DNA of 36,052 bases from Willaertia magna (GCA_902984215.1 CADWAF010004302.1:1-36052), one strand, 5' to 3'. Counted from the stretch's first letter, positions 27,719 to 36,052 are shown. Numbers and translations: made by a program. The notes: a model not told the origin generated them from the sequence alone.

Positions 27719-28076
27719 TTTAAAAATTACAGTCAACTAAGCTTATTTATGTAATCTATTCAATTATTTTTTTTAATATCCTTCATTGTTGCCAAGAGTT
27801 CATAAGCTTTCATAACGTGGTTCGTTCTCACACAATTCTTATTTGTCTTGGTTTGTACTAAGAGGAGCAGTTTTTGGATTATCTCGTAAAAAGTAATAAG
27901 GTATAACATATGATTTGGTGTGCCTATCTAATGTCATCTTATAAAGTAGAATGTCACTTAACAAACCATTTAAGTAATTATTAATAAGTAAATACTATTG
28001 ACGAAACCTTTTAAAGTATAAATCACTTTGAGTAATGAATAAATATAAATTATTATTTATTTCAAAGTTAACTATT
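27719..28076. other. Intergenic, 358 bp, nothing recognised
   Basis: Upstream of the Ras-like gene and downstream of the RCHY1-like gene. Moderately AT-rich with no frame, tRNA fold or repeat that I can support. It should contain the Ras-like promoter and the RCHY1-like polyadenylation region. Confidence 0.45.
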
Positions 28077-28859
28077 TTAAATAGTTTGTTTCGTATTATA
28101 ACTTCCACAATTTAAACATTTTAAACCAAAAATATGAAAATTAGTTTCACTTTTCTTTAAACATTGATTGCATAAAATCATTACTTTTTTATCTTTTAAT
28201 TCATCAGGTAATGGAGTAAGAGCAATCTCTCGATCTAAAGCTTCTATCTCTTGTTCATCAATATTTATTATATATTTAGAACAATATGGACAAGTATAAG
28301 TCCCATTTTCAATTAAATTTTTAAAACAACTTTTATGCATGACATGTCCACATTCTAAAATGGTAGAAGGTTCACGCGAATAAAATAAATTTTCTAAACA
28401 AACTGGACAATTAGAATGAAAATTTTGTGGAATACATTTATGATCTGGAACAACACAAGATCCACAAACCTTACAATGGATAAATTCTTCACGCTTTCCA
28501 ATTCTACAGATTTTACATTCATCACAGTGGTAGATTAATTTCTTTGGATCATTTGAGTAGAGATGACAGATATTACAAGTGTAGATATCACCGAATGGTG
28601 AATTACAGTTGTTACAAGTGGTGGTATTATTATCTTCTAAAGTTTGAATAGAATTACATTTTAAACATTTAATTTCTTTTACGGCATATCTATCCATTTC
28701 TTCTACTTTACATTTATATTTAAGAAAGGCTTGTTCGTTATGACAAATTCTACATCCGAAAAATTGAGAACAACATGGTGATTTAATATTAACATTACAT
28801 TGATAGTGTGGACAACCTAGTGGAGTTGTTTGTGAATCGGAAATTTCTTCTTGTTGCAT
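28077..28859 (-). CDS. RCHY1: CHY/CTCHY/RING zinc-finger E3 ligase (RCHY1/PIRH2-like)
   Basis: Protein of 260 residues, almost the length of human RCHY1 (261). Domains in order: CHY zinc finger (about 16-85), starting CPHYQCNV and including CCSQFFGCRICHNE; CTCHY finger (about 93-143), with YTCNICHLY, HCDECKICR and HCKVCGSCV; RING finger (151-193), CPVCLENLF ... LECGHVMHKSCF ... TCPYC, with a complete Cys/His set; and a short C-terminal CNQC...CLNCGSYN zinc ribbon. RCHY1 ubiquitinates p53 and other proteins in animals; plant homologues act in iron, light and stress signalling. The protist substrate is unknown. A TTTTGGCGG box lies about 60 bp upstream of the start. Same strand as, and 93 bp downstream of, CIAO2B. 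Confidence 0.95.
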   Translation of the reverse strand: MQQEEISDSQTTPLGCPHYQCNVNIKSPCCSQFFGCRICHNEQAFLKYKCKVEEMDRYAVKEIKCLKCNSIQTLEDNNTTTCNNCNSPFGDIYTCNICHLYSNDPKKLIYHCDECKICRIGKREEFIHCKVCGSCVVPDHKCIPQNFHSNCPVCLENLFYSREPSTILECGHVMHKSCFKNLIENGTYTCPYCSKYIINIDEQEIEALDREIALTPLPDELKDKKVMILCNQCLKKSETNFHIFGLKCLNCGSYNTKQTI

Positions 28860-28952
28860 TTTTTGAAATCTTTTTCAAAATTTAACTCAAAATTTTTCTT
28901 TTATTTAAAATTACATTTTGGCGGTAAAATAAATTACAACGTTTCAATTCAG

Positions 28953-29408
28953 TTAAGAAATACATCGATTGACAACACCTAATAATTTTTCATTTTCTAA
29001 AGCTGCTGCAACTCTTTCTTTGTCATTTAATTGTTTATTTACTTGATCTTCAGATTGATGTGAACCTGGTGTTAAAAAGATATCAATTTTAAAACGTTTA
29101 GGTAAACTTCTTAATAATTTAACTCTTATACATAAACCTATTAATGTAGCCATTGAACAATGTGTTATTGTTGGAGTAAAATATATTGTTACTAAATTTT
29201 TATTTGGAAAGATATGTACTTGTTCATGTTCAACAACTTTTAATTGTTCTAAAGTTAAAGGATGTTCTGGATCGGAAATATTTCTAATTAAATCAAATAT
29301 TTCTAAAGAATCAATTTCTTCAATTTCGTCTTCATCGGAATATGTTATTGTTCTTGTTATTTGTTTTGCTTTAAAAACTTGTGGGTTTGGATTAATTAAT
29401 TGTTGCAT
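28953..29408 (-). CDS. CIAO2B: CIAO2B (MIP18/FAM96B), cytosolic Fe-S targeting factor
   Basis: Protein of 151 residues of the MIP18 (DUF59) family. CIAO2B, CIAO1 and MMS19 form the targeting complex that delivers [4Fe-4S] clusters to cytosolic and nuclear proteins such as DNA polymerases and helicases. Conserved stretches are [20 protein letters not shown] (about 36-55), [20 protein letters not shown] with the reactive Cys84, [13 protein letters not shown], and the C-terminal [20 protein letters not shown]. These match human CIAO2B closely. The start ([14 protein letters not shown]) aligns with the human NANPLIY region, so the long glycine-rich human N-terminus is absent. No intron. Divergent from the SM gene with a 221-bp shared upstream region. 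Confidence 0.96.
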   Translation of the reverse strand: MQQLINPNPQVFKAKQITRTITYSDEDEIEEIDSLEIFDLIRNISDPEHPLTLEQLKVVEHEQVHIFPNKNLVTIYFTPTITHCSMATLIGLCIRVKLLRSLPKRFKIDIFLTPGSHQSEDQVNKQLNDKERVAAALENEKLLGVVNRCIS

Positions 29409-29629
29409 TCTTTTTTTTAAATTAATTTTAGATTCTTATAAGTAAGGTGGAGATGCGTTTTATTGAAATTCAAAGATGATGATAAAGTTTAGGTTGAAGC
29501 AACAAAGAAAAATACCAACTTTAAAATGGTTTCAAATACATTGTATTGCCAACGTCCTTTTGCTAGAGGACTGTCACTTCCATACAAGATCAAATTACCT
29601 TTCGAAAATTAAATAAATTTTTTAAAAAA

Positions 29630-31741
29630 ATGTCGTCAAAAGCTAAAGGAGTTACCTCCTTAAATATTAGAGAAAAAGTAAAAAATTTATTATTGAAAGT
29701 ATTAGAACAAACAGGAGGTAAAGACCAATGGAAAGTTATGGTAGTTGATGAACATGCATTACAAGTAATTTCATCAGCTTGTAAAGTTAGTGATTTATTA
29801 GTAAAAAACGTTACAATCGTTGAAAATTTATCAAAGAAAAGACAACCATTCCCTACTTTAGATGCTATCTATTTTGTTTCACCAACTAGTGATTCTATAG
29901 ATAAAATTATTGAAGACTATAATAATCCAAGTAAACCTCAATATGCAAATGCTCATTTATTATTTTCTAGCAGTAGGTATCTCTTTCTAAAAACGTTTTT
30001 CTTATGGCGCTTTTATTTCCCGCTTTTTTAATGTCAAAATTTATCGGAATTGTTAATTTAATGAAAAATGTAATTATTAGGATTGAGTGAGGAGTTACTT
30101 GATAAAATCGCAAAGTCTAGACTTCAAGCGAAGGTTAAAACATTACAAGATATTAACATTGACTTTTTAGCAGTTGAAAGACCAATATTTACATTTAAAC
30201 AAAGAGATGATATTCAAAGAATGTACGGTGGAGATCAACGTGAAAAGGAAAGATATGCAACTCAATTAGCAAATCAATTATTTACATTCTTTTTAACAAG
30301 TGGATATTTTCCATATATTAGATATTCTGGAGATTCTAATATTTCAAAGAATGTTGCTAATAAGGTATATGATTTATTAGCAAAAGTTGTAAAAAAGAAG
30401 GAATTTAATTTAACTACAGGAAAATCTGTAGCTTTAATTGTAGATAGAGCTGAAGATGTTTATGCACCTTTACTTCATGAATTTACCTATCAAGCAATGA
30501 CTTATGATTTACTTCATGTATCTCCATATGATAATATTTATGAATATAATTTTGTTGCAGGAGATGATAAAGAAAAATCTAAAAAAGTTTTATTAGATGA
30601 GCAATACGATAGTGTTTGGGAAAGATTTAGACATACTCACTTTGCTGAACTAGGTAAAGAATTACAAAAAGAGATTGATGCCTTTTTAGATGAACATAAA
30701 GATATATCTAATGCTCAAAAGAAAGATGTAGGAAAGAAGATTGATACTTCAGAAATTTCAGATATGATTAGAAAGTTACCTCAATATCAAAAATCATTAT
30801 CATTGTATTCTATGCATAAACAAATTAATAAGGGTTTGTTAAATGAATTTAGAGATCAAAGTTTAGCAAAAGTTGCATTAGAAGAACAAAATATGGCAGT
30901 TGGGGAAACACCAGAAAATGAAAAGGTTAATGCTAAAGAATTATTGACAAACATTACTGCAATTTTAAGTAATAGTATTATTACAAATGAAAATAAGATG
31001 AGATTAATTATGATGTACATTATTTTTAATCAAGGTAAATTATCAGATGATAAAAAGGATAAATTATTTAGAATGGCCAGATTATCCAACGATGAAATTA
31101 GAACTGTTAATAATTTATCTTATTTATTAAAAGTTACAAAAACTAATTTAAGTGATAGAATTTCAAACTTTTTCGGTCGTTTGAAGGGATCTTCTACTAA
31201 TGAAAAGGAGGTTGGTTATCATCTTAGTAGATATATTCCAAAGGTTAAAGAAATTACTGAAAAGTGTATGACTGGAAAATTAGAACTTGAAAACTATCCA
31301 TTCGTTAATGATCCACCATCCACTACATTCAAATTGTCAACTAAAGAAGGTAGCACTACTGGTACAAGCGGTGCTGGAAAAGGAACAAAAACATCCAGTA
31401 CAAGCGTACCATCATCCTCAAGCGGTGAAGATTTGAGATCCACAAAGAAGGGACCAACATGGAATAAGGCAAAGAAAGGGGGAGGTAACCTTACCGATGA
31501 AAGTAGTACAACAACTACAAGCAGCAGTACAAGTTCATCTTCAGTTATTGAAAATAGTAATAAGATGTTCGTATTTGTTATTGGAGGCGCAACACATAGT
31601 GAAACAAGAAGTGCTTATGAATTAATGAGTGACCACTCTATGGATGTTTTCTTGGGATGTACAAGCATTTTAACACCTCATGTATTTCTAGAAAAGTTAG
31701 GTGCTCTCAGACCTTCATCAAGCTCAGAGTACGACGACTAA
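29630..31741 (+). CDS. Munc18/Sec1-family SNARE regulator (two exons)
   Basis: Exons 29630-29972 and 30081-31741, joined across a 108-nt intron (GTAGGT...ATTAG); the join reads LLFSS|RLSEELLDK and the product is 667 residues. SM proteins clasp syntaxins and template SNARE assembly. The N-terminal domain matches Munc18/STXBP1 rather than VPS45 or SLY1: QWKVMVVDEHALQVISSACK (human [20 protein letters not shown]), then TIVENLSKKRQPFPTLDAIY. It probably acts in secretion at the plasma membrane. The C-terminal MFVFVIGGATHSETRSAYEL and STILTPHVFLEKL-type end are typical. A Ser/Thr/Gly/Lys-rich insert at about 535-608 interrupts the region before that end, and its codons are locally richer in G and C. 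The intron contains an ATTTCCCGC sequence. Confidence 0.93.
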
Positions 31742-32079
31742 ATAAAAGAATTCACTCATTAATAAAAAATTTATTACTTATAAGGGTATTAACAGATTTA
31801 TTTGTTTTTATTGAATTATTAATTGTTTAGACTTAATTATTTAATTTTTATAACTTTTAATGTTAAATTATAATTTGTTTGTCCATAATAAATATTTATT
31901 TAAAAGGAAATATGGATTATTACGGGTGTGTAGTATACTATGGAAGGGAAGTAAGTTGGTGGCTAAATCTTTTTTTTGTGATAATTTATAACTTTATTTC
32001 TTAAAGTCGTTCTGTTTTTCATTTAAATGACAAAACTTATTTTGTTTCAAGTATTTTACATTACTATTTACATGTTAAA
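31742..32079. other. Intergenic, 338 bp, convergent 3' region
   Basis: Between the 3' ends of the SM gene (plus) and the small MGIICC gene (minus). AATAAA-type signals occur right after the SM stop (31741 and 31761). No gene seen. Confidence 0.5.
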
Positions 32080-32391
32080 TTAACCAAGTTCAATATCTTC
32101 CTTTGGGGGCCTTAGATATACACTATTCAAATCATGTCTTTTAACATTTTCCCTCTTACAAGTAGTAAAACAAATAAAAGGCATTGTTTGTCTAATGCTT
32201 ATTGGCTTGTTGCATTCTTCTTTTGTAATTAACGGTTTGAATGTACGATTTTTTGTATAATTTCTTGGTGTTTCTATCTTAACGCTAACTGCGCTCCTTA
32301 TCGAACAAAAAGAAAAGTCTTCGTGTAAGGCATCACTTTGCTTATTCTTTTTAGCTTTTACGGTGTTAGTAGTACAGCAAATTATTCCCAT
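32080..32391 (-). CDS. Small protein with MGxxCC dual-acylation motif
   Basis: Predicted 103-residue protein that I cannot assign to a family. It begins MGIICCTTN: Gly2 fits N-myristoyltransferase substrates, and Cys5/Cys6 are typical palmitoylation sites, so a membrane-attached protein is likely if it is expressed. The rest is basic and polar (about ten Cys in all), with no domain visible. The start has a good A-rich context (CAACAAGAAATGGG), similar to the confirmed genes here. Its composition is less skewed than that of random AT-rich frames in the spacers, which supports coding. A second exon cannot be excluded. The CaMKK-like kinase of this window carries a similar MGQSC start. Confidence 0.5.
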   Translation of the reverse strand: MGIICCTTNTVKAKKNKQSDALHEDFSFCSIRSAVSVKIETPRNYTKNRTFKPLITKEECNKPISIRQTMPFICFTTCKRENVKRHDLNSVYLRPPKEDIELG

Positions 32392-32689
32392 TTCTTGTTG
32401 TTATCTTAGTTGTTAGTTTTTTTTTGTTGTTGGGAGAGTGCTAATGTCGCGCTGCTTTTATACTGCTCAATTCTGTGATGATGGGTTTGATGTAAACTTT
32501 CATTGAGATAAGTACATCACTGTATAACCGAAAACAAATGATGGGAATTAATTAAGGGATGGAGAAACTCCCCAAATTCCAAAGACAACGAACAAATGAA
32601 TTAAGGAGATCAGTGAATTTCCTGCAATTTCGCCACTGTTGCGAAGTGGTTGTTGGTTTGTCCAGCAATAATTACTTCCAAAAATTTGA
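32392..32689. other. Spacer 3' of the tRNA, with two hairpins
   Basis: 298 bp with a locally higher GC content. Two inverted repeats are visible: GGAATT (32544-32549) with AATTCC (32575-32580) around an inner GGAG-AAA-CTCC; and TTCGC (32629-32633) with GCGAA (32641-32645) around a 7-base loop, which competes with CCACT/AGTGG. A T5 run at 32682-32686 (A5 on the minus coding sense reads T5) terminates the tRNA. No known RNA family recognised. Confidence 0.4.
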
Positions 32690-32762
32690 TGCCCGCTGCC
32701 AGGATCGAACTAGCGACCTTAAGATCTTCAGTCTCACGCTCTACCAACTGAGCTAAGCGGGC
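32690..32762 (-). tRNA. trnF-GAA: tRNA-Phe (anticodon GAA)
   Basis: A 73-nt cloverleaf on the minus strand without an intron. The acceptor stem GCCCGCT pairs perfectly with AGCGGGC, and the discriminator base is A. The D arm is GCTC AGTTGGTA GAGC. The anticodon stem TGAGA/TCTTA (one G-T pair) encloses the loop CTGAAGA, placing GAA at positions 34-36, which reads Phe codons TTC/TTT. The T arm is GCTAG TTCGATC CTGGC. The internal RNA polymerase III A box (TAGCTCAGTTGGT) and B box (GTTCGATCC) are intact. A T5 terminator follows 3-4 bases after the 3' end. Phe codons are heavily used in the flanking genes. Confidence 0.96.
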
Positions 32763-32818
32763 TTCCAATCACTTTGTTCAAAGACATTTCTGATTGTTAT
32801 GAATATAATTTTTAATTT

Positions 32819-33520
32819 TTATTTGCTAAACACGAATGAATTGGAAGAAAGTCCCAATGATTCTCCAACCATCATCACTCTCTTCTTCTCTTCATTGTAA
32901 TAATTATTCTTTCCAACACTTTCCATTTTCATTCCTCTTCTTTTATTATTTCCATAATTGTTATTATTACTTAAAATTGAAATAAATATTCCAATTTGTA
33001 AACCCCAATCACTATTTAAATTTTGTTTATAATCAATTATCATATTATTAACTAAATTAGTTAAATTTTGATTATTAAATTTTATATTAATTAAATTATT
33101 AATTCTATAAATATCTAAAACTAAATTTGGATTCATTGATAAAGTAATTCCAGTAACATGAATTTTTAAATAATTATTATTATTTAAACAATATTGTAAT
33201 AAACTACTAAAATATCTTAAATTATATCCAAATAAAGTAAATGCATTATAAATTGAAGAAATATCTTTATTATTAATTGAATTATCTAAAAAATTAAATG
33301 TTCTTAATAAATCATTTCTATAAAATGGTTGTCCATTTGTACATTTTAAAATATCTACATTTGTTAATGTATTATTTAATCCTTTAGATATACCTATTAA
33401 AAAAGAAATATCATCATTTGTTAATGAATGAACAATTAAATTATTAAATGTCACTATCATTGTTAATTGTACCATTAATAAGAGCAGAAGAAAAGAAGTT
33501 GATCTACTTTCGGAGCGCAT
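32819..33520 (-). CDS. Secreted orphan protein with signal peptide
   Basis: Protein of 233 residues. The N-terminus has two Arg, then a hydrophobic core (FLLLLLMVQLTMIVTF), a good signal peptide or signal anchor ending near residue 33. The mature part is Asn/Leu/Ile-rich with a few Cys (KCTNGQP, QYCLNNN) and many Asn; several NxS/T sequons are present (for example NNTLTN and NQNLTN). I recognise no domain. The C-terminus turns basic (NNKRRGMKMES). The start is fixed by the signal peptide and by the A8 tract in front of the ATG. Extreme AT/Asn bias like the NOL11-like and ARM genes. Confidence 0.6.
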   Translation of the reverse strand: MRSESRSTSFLLLLLMVQLTMIVTFNNLIVHSLTNDDISFLIGISKGLNNTLTNVDILKCTNGQPFYRNDLLRTFNFLDNSINNKDISSIYNAFTLFGYNLRYFSSLLQYCLNNNNYLKIHVTGITLSMNPNLVLDIYRINNLINIKFNNQNLTNLVNNMIIDYKQNLNSDWGLQIGIFISILSNNNNYGNNKRRGMKMESVGKNNYYNEEKKRVMMVGESLGLSSNSFVFSK

Positions 33521-33550
33521 TTTTTTTTAATTTTTTTTAATTTTTTTTAA
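33521..33550. repeat. Three exact tandem copies of a 10-bp T8AA unit
   Basis: TTTTTTTTAA is repeated three times without change (33521-33530, 33531-33540, 33541-33550), directly abutting the start codon of the secreted-protein gene. On the coding strand this is an A8 leader with TT every 10 bases, i.e. helically phased A-tracts. A GGGCG box follows at 33553. Confidence 0.9.
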
Positions 33551-34508
33551 TTGGGCGTTTTAAAGTGGAATCTTTTTAGATAGGGGTGCAATTTATTTTT
33601 GCCTTATTCATGTTGTTTGACAATCGCCAGAAACCTTTACAAATTATTATTGTTTGTTCGTCAAGGTTTTCTTTCATTAACATAAAGCTTTATTATGTTT
33701 CAGTGGTTTAGATTTTAATATAATTCACTGTTCATTTGGTCTTTTAACACCTTCGTTATAGTAAAAAGAGTAAAGAGTCTTAATAATTAATGCGTCTTAC
33801 CTTTTACTCAAAAAGTTTTTGGTCTACATGTAGATCTGGTATCAAATTTTATTTGTTAGATAACAATTAGCCTTAAAAGTCAAGATATCCTTCACTAGCT
33901 AAAACAAAATATCACAATTATGAATAATTTTCACGCTTAAAGTTATTTTTAAAAATTTGGCATTAATTTATCAAAAGAATTGCTATCACTAAAGTTATGG
34001 TGCACAAAACGAATTAACCTTTAATTTTAGCTTTTTGGCGGGATAGGCGGGAAACTAAACCACTTAGATTTATTGAATTTTTCGATTTGTGCAATCTGCT
34101 TATTGGAAAGTGGGGTGTTACTGGGGGATTATCACATAGGTTGAAGTATACATTATCAATTTTACTTGCCTCATTTTTCCCGCCAAACCCGCCAAAATTC
34201 TTATATAGCTACCTTCAATTAGCTTTTGCACCATAACTTTTGTCAAAAAAACACTGGGAAAACTATGAAGGAATTTTGAAGCAAAAGTTAGAAAAATTTC
34301 ATAGTGTGAAAAATTTTTCATAATCACAATTAAGTTAAAGACCGCGTACAGCAAATAACACGCCCTTGTTGCAGAATCCGTTTTTACGTTTGAATAACTT
34401 TGGTTGGAGAACGAGATTTAATTTATGCTTTCTTTTGCGAAAATAGGTATTTGGTGTATTTCATCCAACTTGCTCGTTTAAAACATAAAAATTGAAACAT
34501 CATCAGAA
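33551..34508. other. 958-bp spacer with inverted GGCGGG box pair
   Basis: No gene that I can support; a 78-codon minus frame at 34118-34354 lacks any family or coding character. The notable content is two double GGCGGG motifs in opposite orientation. Plus-strand TTTTTGGCGGGATAGGCGGG lies at 34032-34051, followed by AAA. The mirror ATTTTTCCCGCC plus AAACCCGCCAAAAT lies at 34173-34198. Also seen: the CTACATGTAG palindrome near 33822. Confidence 0.6.
34032..34198. promoter_or_regulatory. Paired E2F-like sites in inverted orientation
   Basis: 34032-34054 carries GGCGGG twice, 9 bp apart, ending GGCGGGAAA. 34173-34198 carries the reverse complement twice, also 9 bp apart, with TTTTTCCCGCC. The E2F/DP consensus is TTTSSCGC, often seen as TTTGGCGGGAA, so each block contains one close match plus a second GC core. 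Between them lie about 118 bp. The nearest start downstream is the gene at 34509. Seen directly; E2F binding is inference from the consensus. Confidence 0.5.
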
Positions 34509-35017
34509 ATGAAGTCAACTGACAAGAACAAGAAGAGGAATCAACGAGTACATGTGTTTGTAGATGAAACAATTAACGTTAGCAGCAAGGGTACAAATAG
34601 TAAAGCCTGTCAGTAGAAGTTGGGGACGGAAAGTTAAGAAAACCATTAAAAAACAATGAATTATTAAAGAATTATTTTGAATGGAATAAAAACAATAAAT
34701 TAGATAATTCAGCTATGACAGTTCACCAGTACAAGATGTACGAAGTTTTGAAAAAGGATTCCAAAAAAGAAAACACTACTGGTGTTCAAAACAACAATAC
34801 CTTTCTAACAACAAACACTAGTCCAACTAGAAGCAACCATTCCTTACCAGCTACAGTAAATAACCATGAAATTAACAACGAAAAACAAGACCAAGTTGAG
34901 CTTCTTTTGAAAGATGAAAATAATGTTTTAATAAGTGAAGAACTGAAGCTAAGGTTAAATTTAAATGATTTCATAAAGTCTTTAATGGAAGAAAGTAAAA
35001 AACAAGAAAAACTGTAG
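34509..35017 (+). CDS. Uncharacterised basic protein, gene model unresolved
   Basis: The frame from the ATG at 34509 begins MKSTDKNKKRNQRVHVFVDE but stops after 35 codons. A second frame, open from about 34607 to 35017, continues VEVGDGKLRKPLKNNELLK and ends NDFIKSLMEESKKQEKL. The two could be joined by removing 23 nt (34591-34613) or 26 nt (34591-34616), both with GT-AG ends. These would be far shorter than other introns here (41-108 nt), so a frameshift in the sequence or a different first exon is possible. The joined product would be about 160 residues, Lys/Asn-rich, with a helical C-terminus. I do not recognise a family. It may instead start at 34715. Confidence 0.4.
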
Positions 35018-35207
35018 TGTTTGTAGGTTTGTTTAGTTTTGAACAGTTTAAGTATTCGTTAGATACCAATTTAATCCAGTTAAATTACTTACTTCTCTTT
35101 ACAATAAATCTGTATAATATTATTATTTATCCTTGGTCTTCAAAAATTTTAAGTTTGTTTTAAATTTTCAAAGGATTCAAAGAGGCAGTTGACTAAATAG
35201 TTTAATT

Positions 35208-35571
35208 TTATTTGAAAATTTTGTTTTCATAAAAATCAGAGACAAATATATAGGTTTTGTTGTCTCCACTACAATTAGAAGGTCTACCTCTCTTCTTCTT
35301 TTCTTTAGGCAATTCTGGATGTTCTACATGTATTATTAGATTTTTTTCATGATTACTTGGCGGATTATTGCAATTTTTTGTCTTTAATCTTCCTTTTGAT
35401 TGCTTCAATCTGTTACTTTGAAGATTATTCTCAATAAAAGGTGTTGCTTATTTCTTAGATATTTTGTGCTTGCACGTTAGATGTATTAGATGTATACGAG
35501 GTAGTATATAAACTGTAATGGCAATTAACAGCTTGTATTGGCTGATTAAATAAAGTTGAATCGCCTCCCAT
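35208..35571 (-). CDS. Possible small AT-hook protein (two exons, tentative)
   Basis: An ATG at 35571 opens MGGDSTLFNQPIQAVNCHYS. A second open frame at 35208-35415 encodes a Lys-rich segment with KKKRGRPSNC, a good match to the AT-hook core (RGRP) that binds the minor groove of AT-rich DNA. One join that keeps the frame uses exons 35498-35571 and 35208-35415 (donor GTATAC, acceptor AAAG), giving about 93 residues. An alternative acceptor 6 nt later also fits. Neither splice site is confirmed, and the donor differs from the GTAAGT/GTATGT used elsewhere. Only the AT-hook motif itself is firm. Confidence 0.35.
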
Positions 35572-36052
35572 TATTAAAAATTGTTTTGTGTTTTCTTGAA
35601 GTTGTTTTTGAAACAAACACCAATTAATTGTTATTCGTATCACACCATATTGTCAATAAAGAATCATAATTTGTGAATGGTATATAAATTCCCTTGCGTA
35701 TAAATACTGTAGTTAAAAAAATGAATTTTTCTTTTAAATTTGGCCATTAAATAAATTAACTATACAATTTACGGGTATTCACTTGCCATGTACAAAACTA
35801 CCTTAATTACGCCAAGATACATTTTCTTTAATTAAAGAAAATCTTAATGTATTAACCTATAGCACACATATTCTAGCATAAATACCATAAAATAACAAGG
35901 CTGTCAATTGGAAATAGATATTAATGTATGGGTATCTATTTAAGGTTAAAAGAGTAATTTATAGAAAGAAATTAAAGTAAAAAAGCTTTAAATGAGATTT
36001 TAAATAGCTCTGCTTGTTTATGTTGAATAAAATTAAAGGAAATTATTGCAAT
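35572..36052. other. Terminal spacer, nothing recognised
   Basis: The last 481 bp are AT-rich with no frame, RNA fold or mobile-element end that I can support. TTAATTAAAG and CTTTAATTAA-like words near 35829 form a short inverted repeat (TCTTTAATTAAAGA). Confidence 0.45.

Noticed and set aside
29470..29500. ATGATGA as a box C of a C/D snoRNA
   Set aside because: No matching CTGA box D or terminal stem at a suitable distance.
30000..30080. Continuation of the SM gene's first exon to a stop at 30031
   Set aside because: The sequence after residue 114 loses Munc18 similarity, which resumes exactly after the 108-nt GT-AG intron.
34118..34354. A 78-codon minus-strand frame near the GGCGGG boxes
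   Set aside because: No family, weak start context, and it runs through the probable regulatory repeat.
1..36052. CRISPR arrays, prokaryotic operons, insertion sequences or viral genes
   Set aside because: No spacer-repeat arrays, transposase or viral motifs seen; introns and gene families are eukaryotic.

Overview
The window is eukaryotic nuclear DNA, very AT-rich and mostly gene-dense. The genes use the standard code (TAA and TGA both act as stops) and have few, very short introns (41 to 108 nt, GT-AG). A-rich tracts lie directly before many start codons. Ciliary/flagellar genes (IFT20, a hydin-like ASH protein) sit beside a Ras-family GTPase, a CaMKK-like kinase, BLOC-1/BORC and HOPS/CORVET subunits and K/N/F/L-rich proteins. 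This points to a heterolobosean amoeboflagellate of the Naegleria/Willaertia type. Presence of IFT argues against Dictyostelium, and unreassigned stops argue against a ciliate. The assignment is inference; no marker rRNA is present.

Layout. 1-5.4 kb: a NOL11/UTP8-like ribosome-biogenesis protein, the proteasome deubiquitinase RPN11, a divergent importin-alpha/TMCO6-like ARM protein, and a divergently transcribed kynurenine-formamidase-type cyclase. 5.4-12.2 kb: two-exon VPS16, a hydin-like ASH protein and three-exon SNAPIN. 12.2-15.2 kb: IFT20 (only 38 bp from SNAPIN, opposite strand), a SUN-domain nuclear envelope protein and proteasome alpha-2. 15.4-19.1 kb: an acylated CaMKK-like kinase whose stop codon overlaps the start of a SANT/Myb plus U-box protein. 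19.2-22.8 kb: an F-box-like protein, an orphan and a small PPR protein. 22.8-25.7 kb: a gene-free, extremely AT-rich stretch. 25.7-31.7 kb: a mitochondrial carboxymuconolactone-decarboxylase-like protein, a CaaX-terminated Ras-like GTPase, an RCHY1-like CHY/RING E3, CIAO2B and a Munc18-type SM protein. 31.8-36.1 kb: a small candidate acylated protein, tRNA-Phe(GAA), a secreted orphan and two poorly resolved small genes.

The genes do not form one pathway. They do fall into themes. Ubiquitin-proteasome: RPN11, PSMA2, RCHY1-like, SANT/U-box, F-box-like. Endomembrane and SNARE traffic: VPS16, SNAPIN, Munc18. Cilium: IFT20, ASH protein. Signalling at membranes: CaMKK-like, Ras-like, MGxxCC protein.

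No obvious defence, mobile or viral system was seen. The points most worth checking are the slippery A-run joining the kinase to the SANT/U-box gene, the paired E2F-like GGCGGG motifs, the 38-bp SNAPIN/IFT20 promoter, and the 2.9-kb gene-free block.
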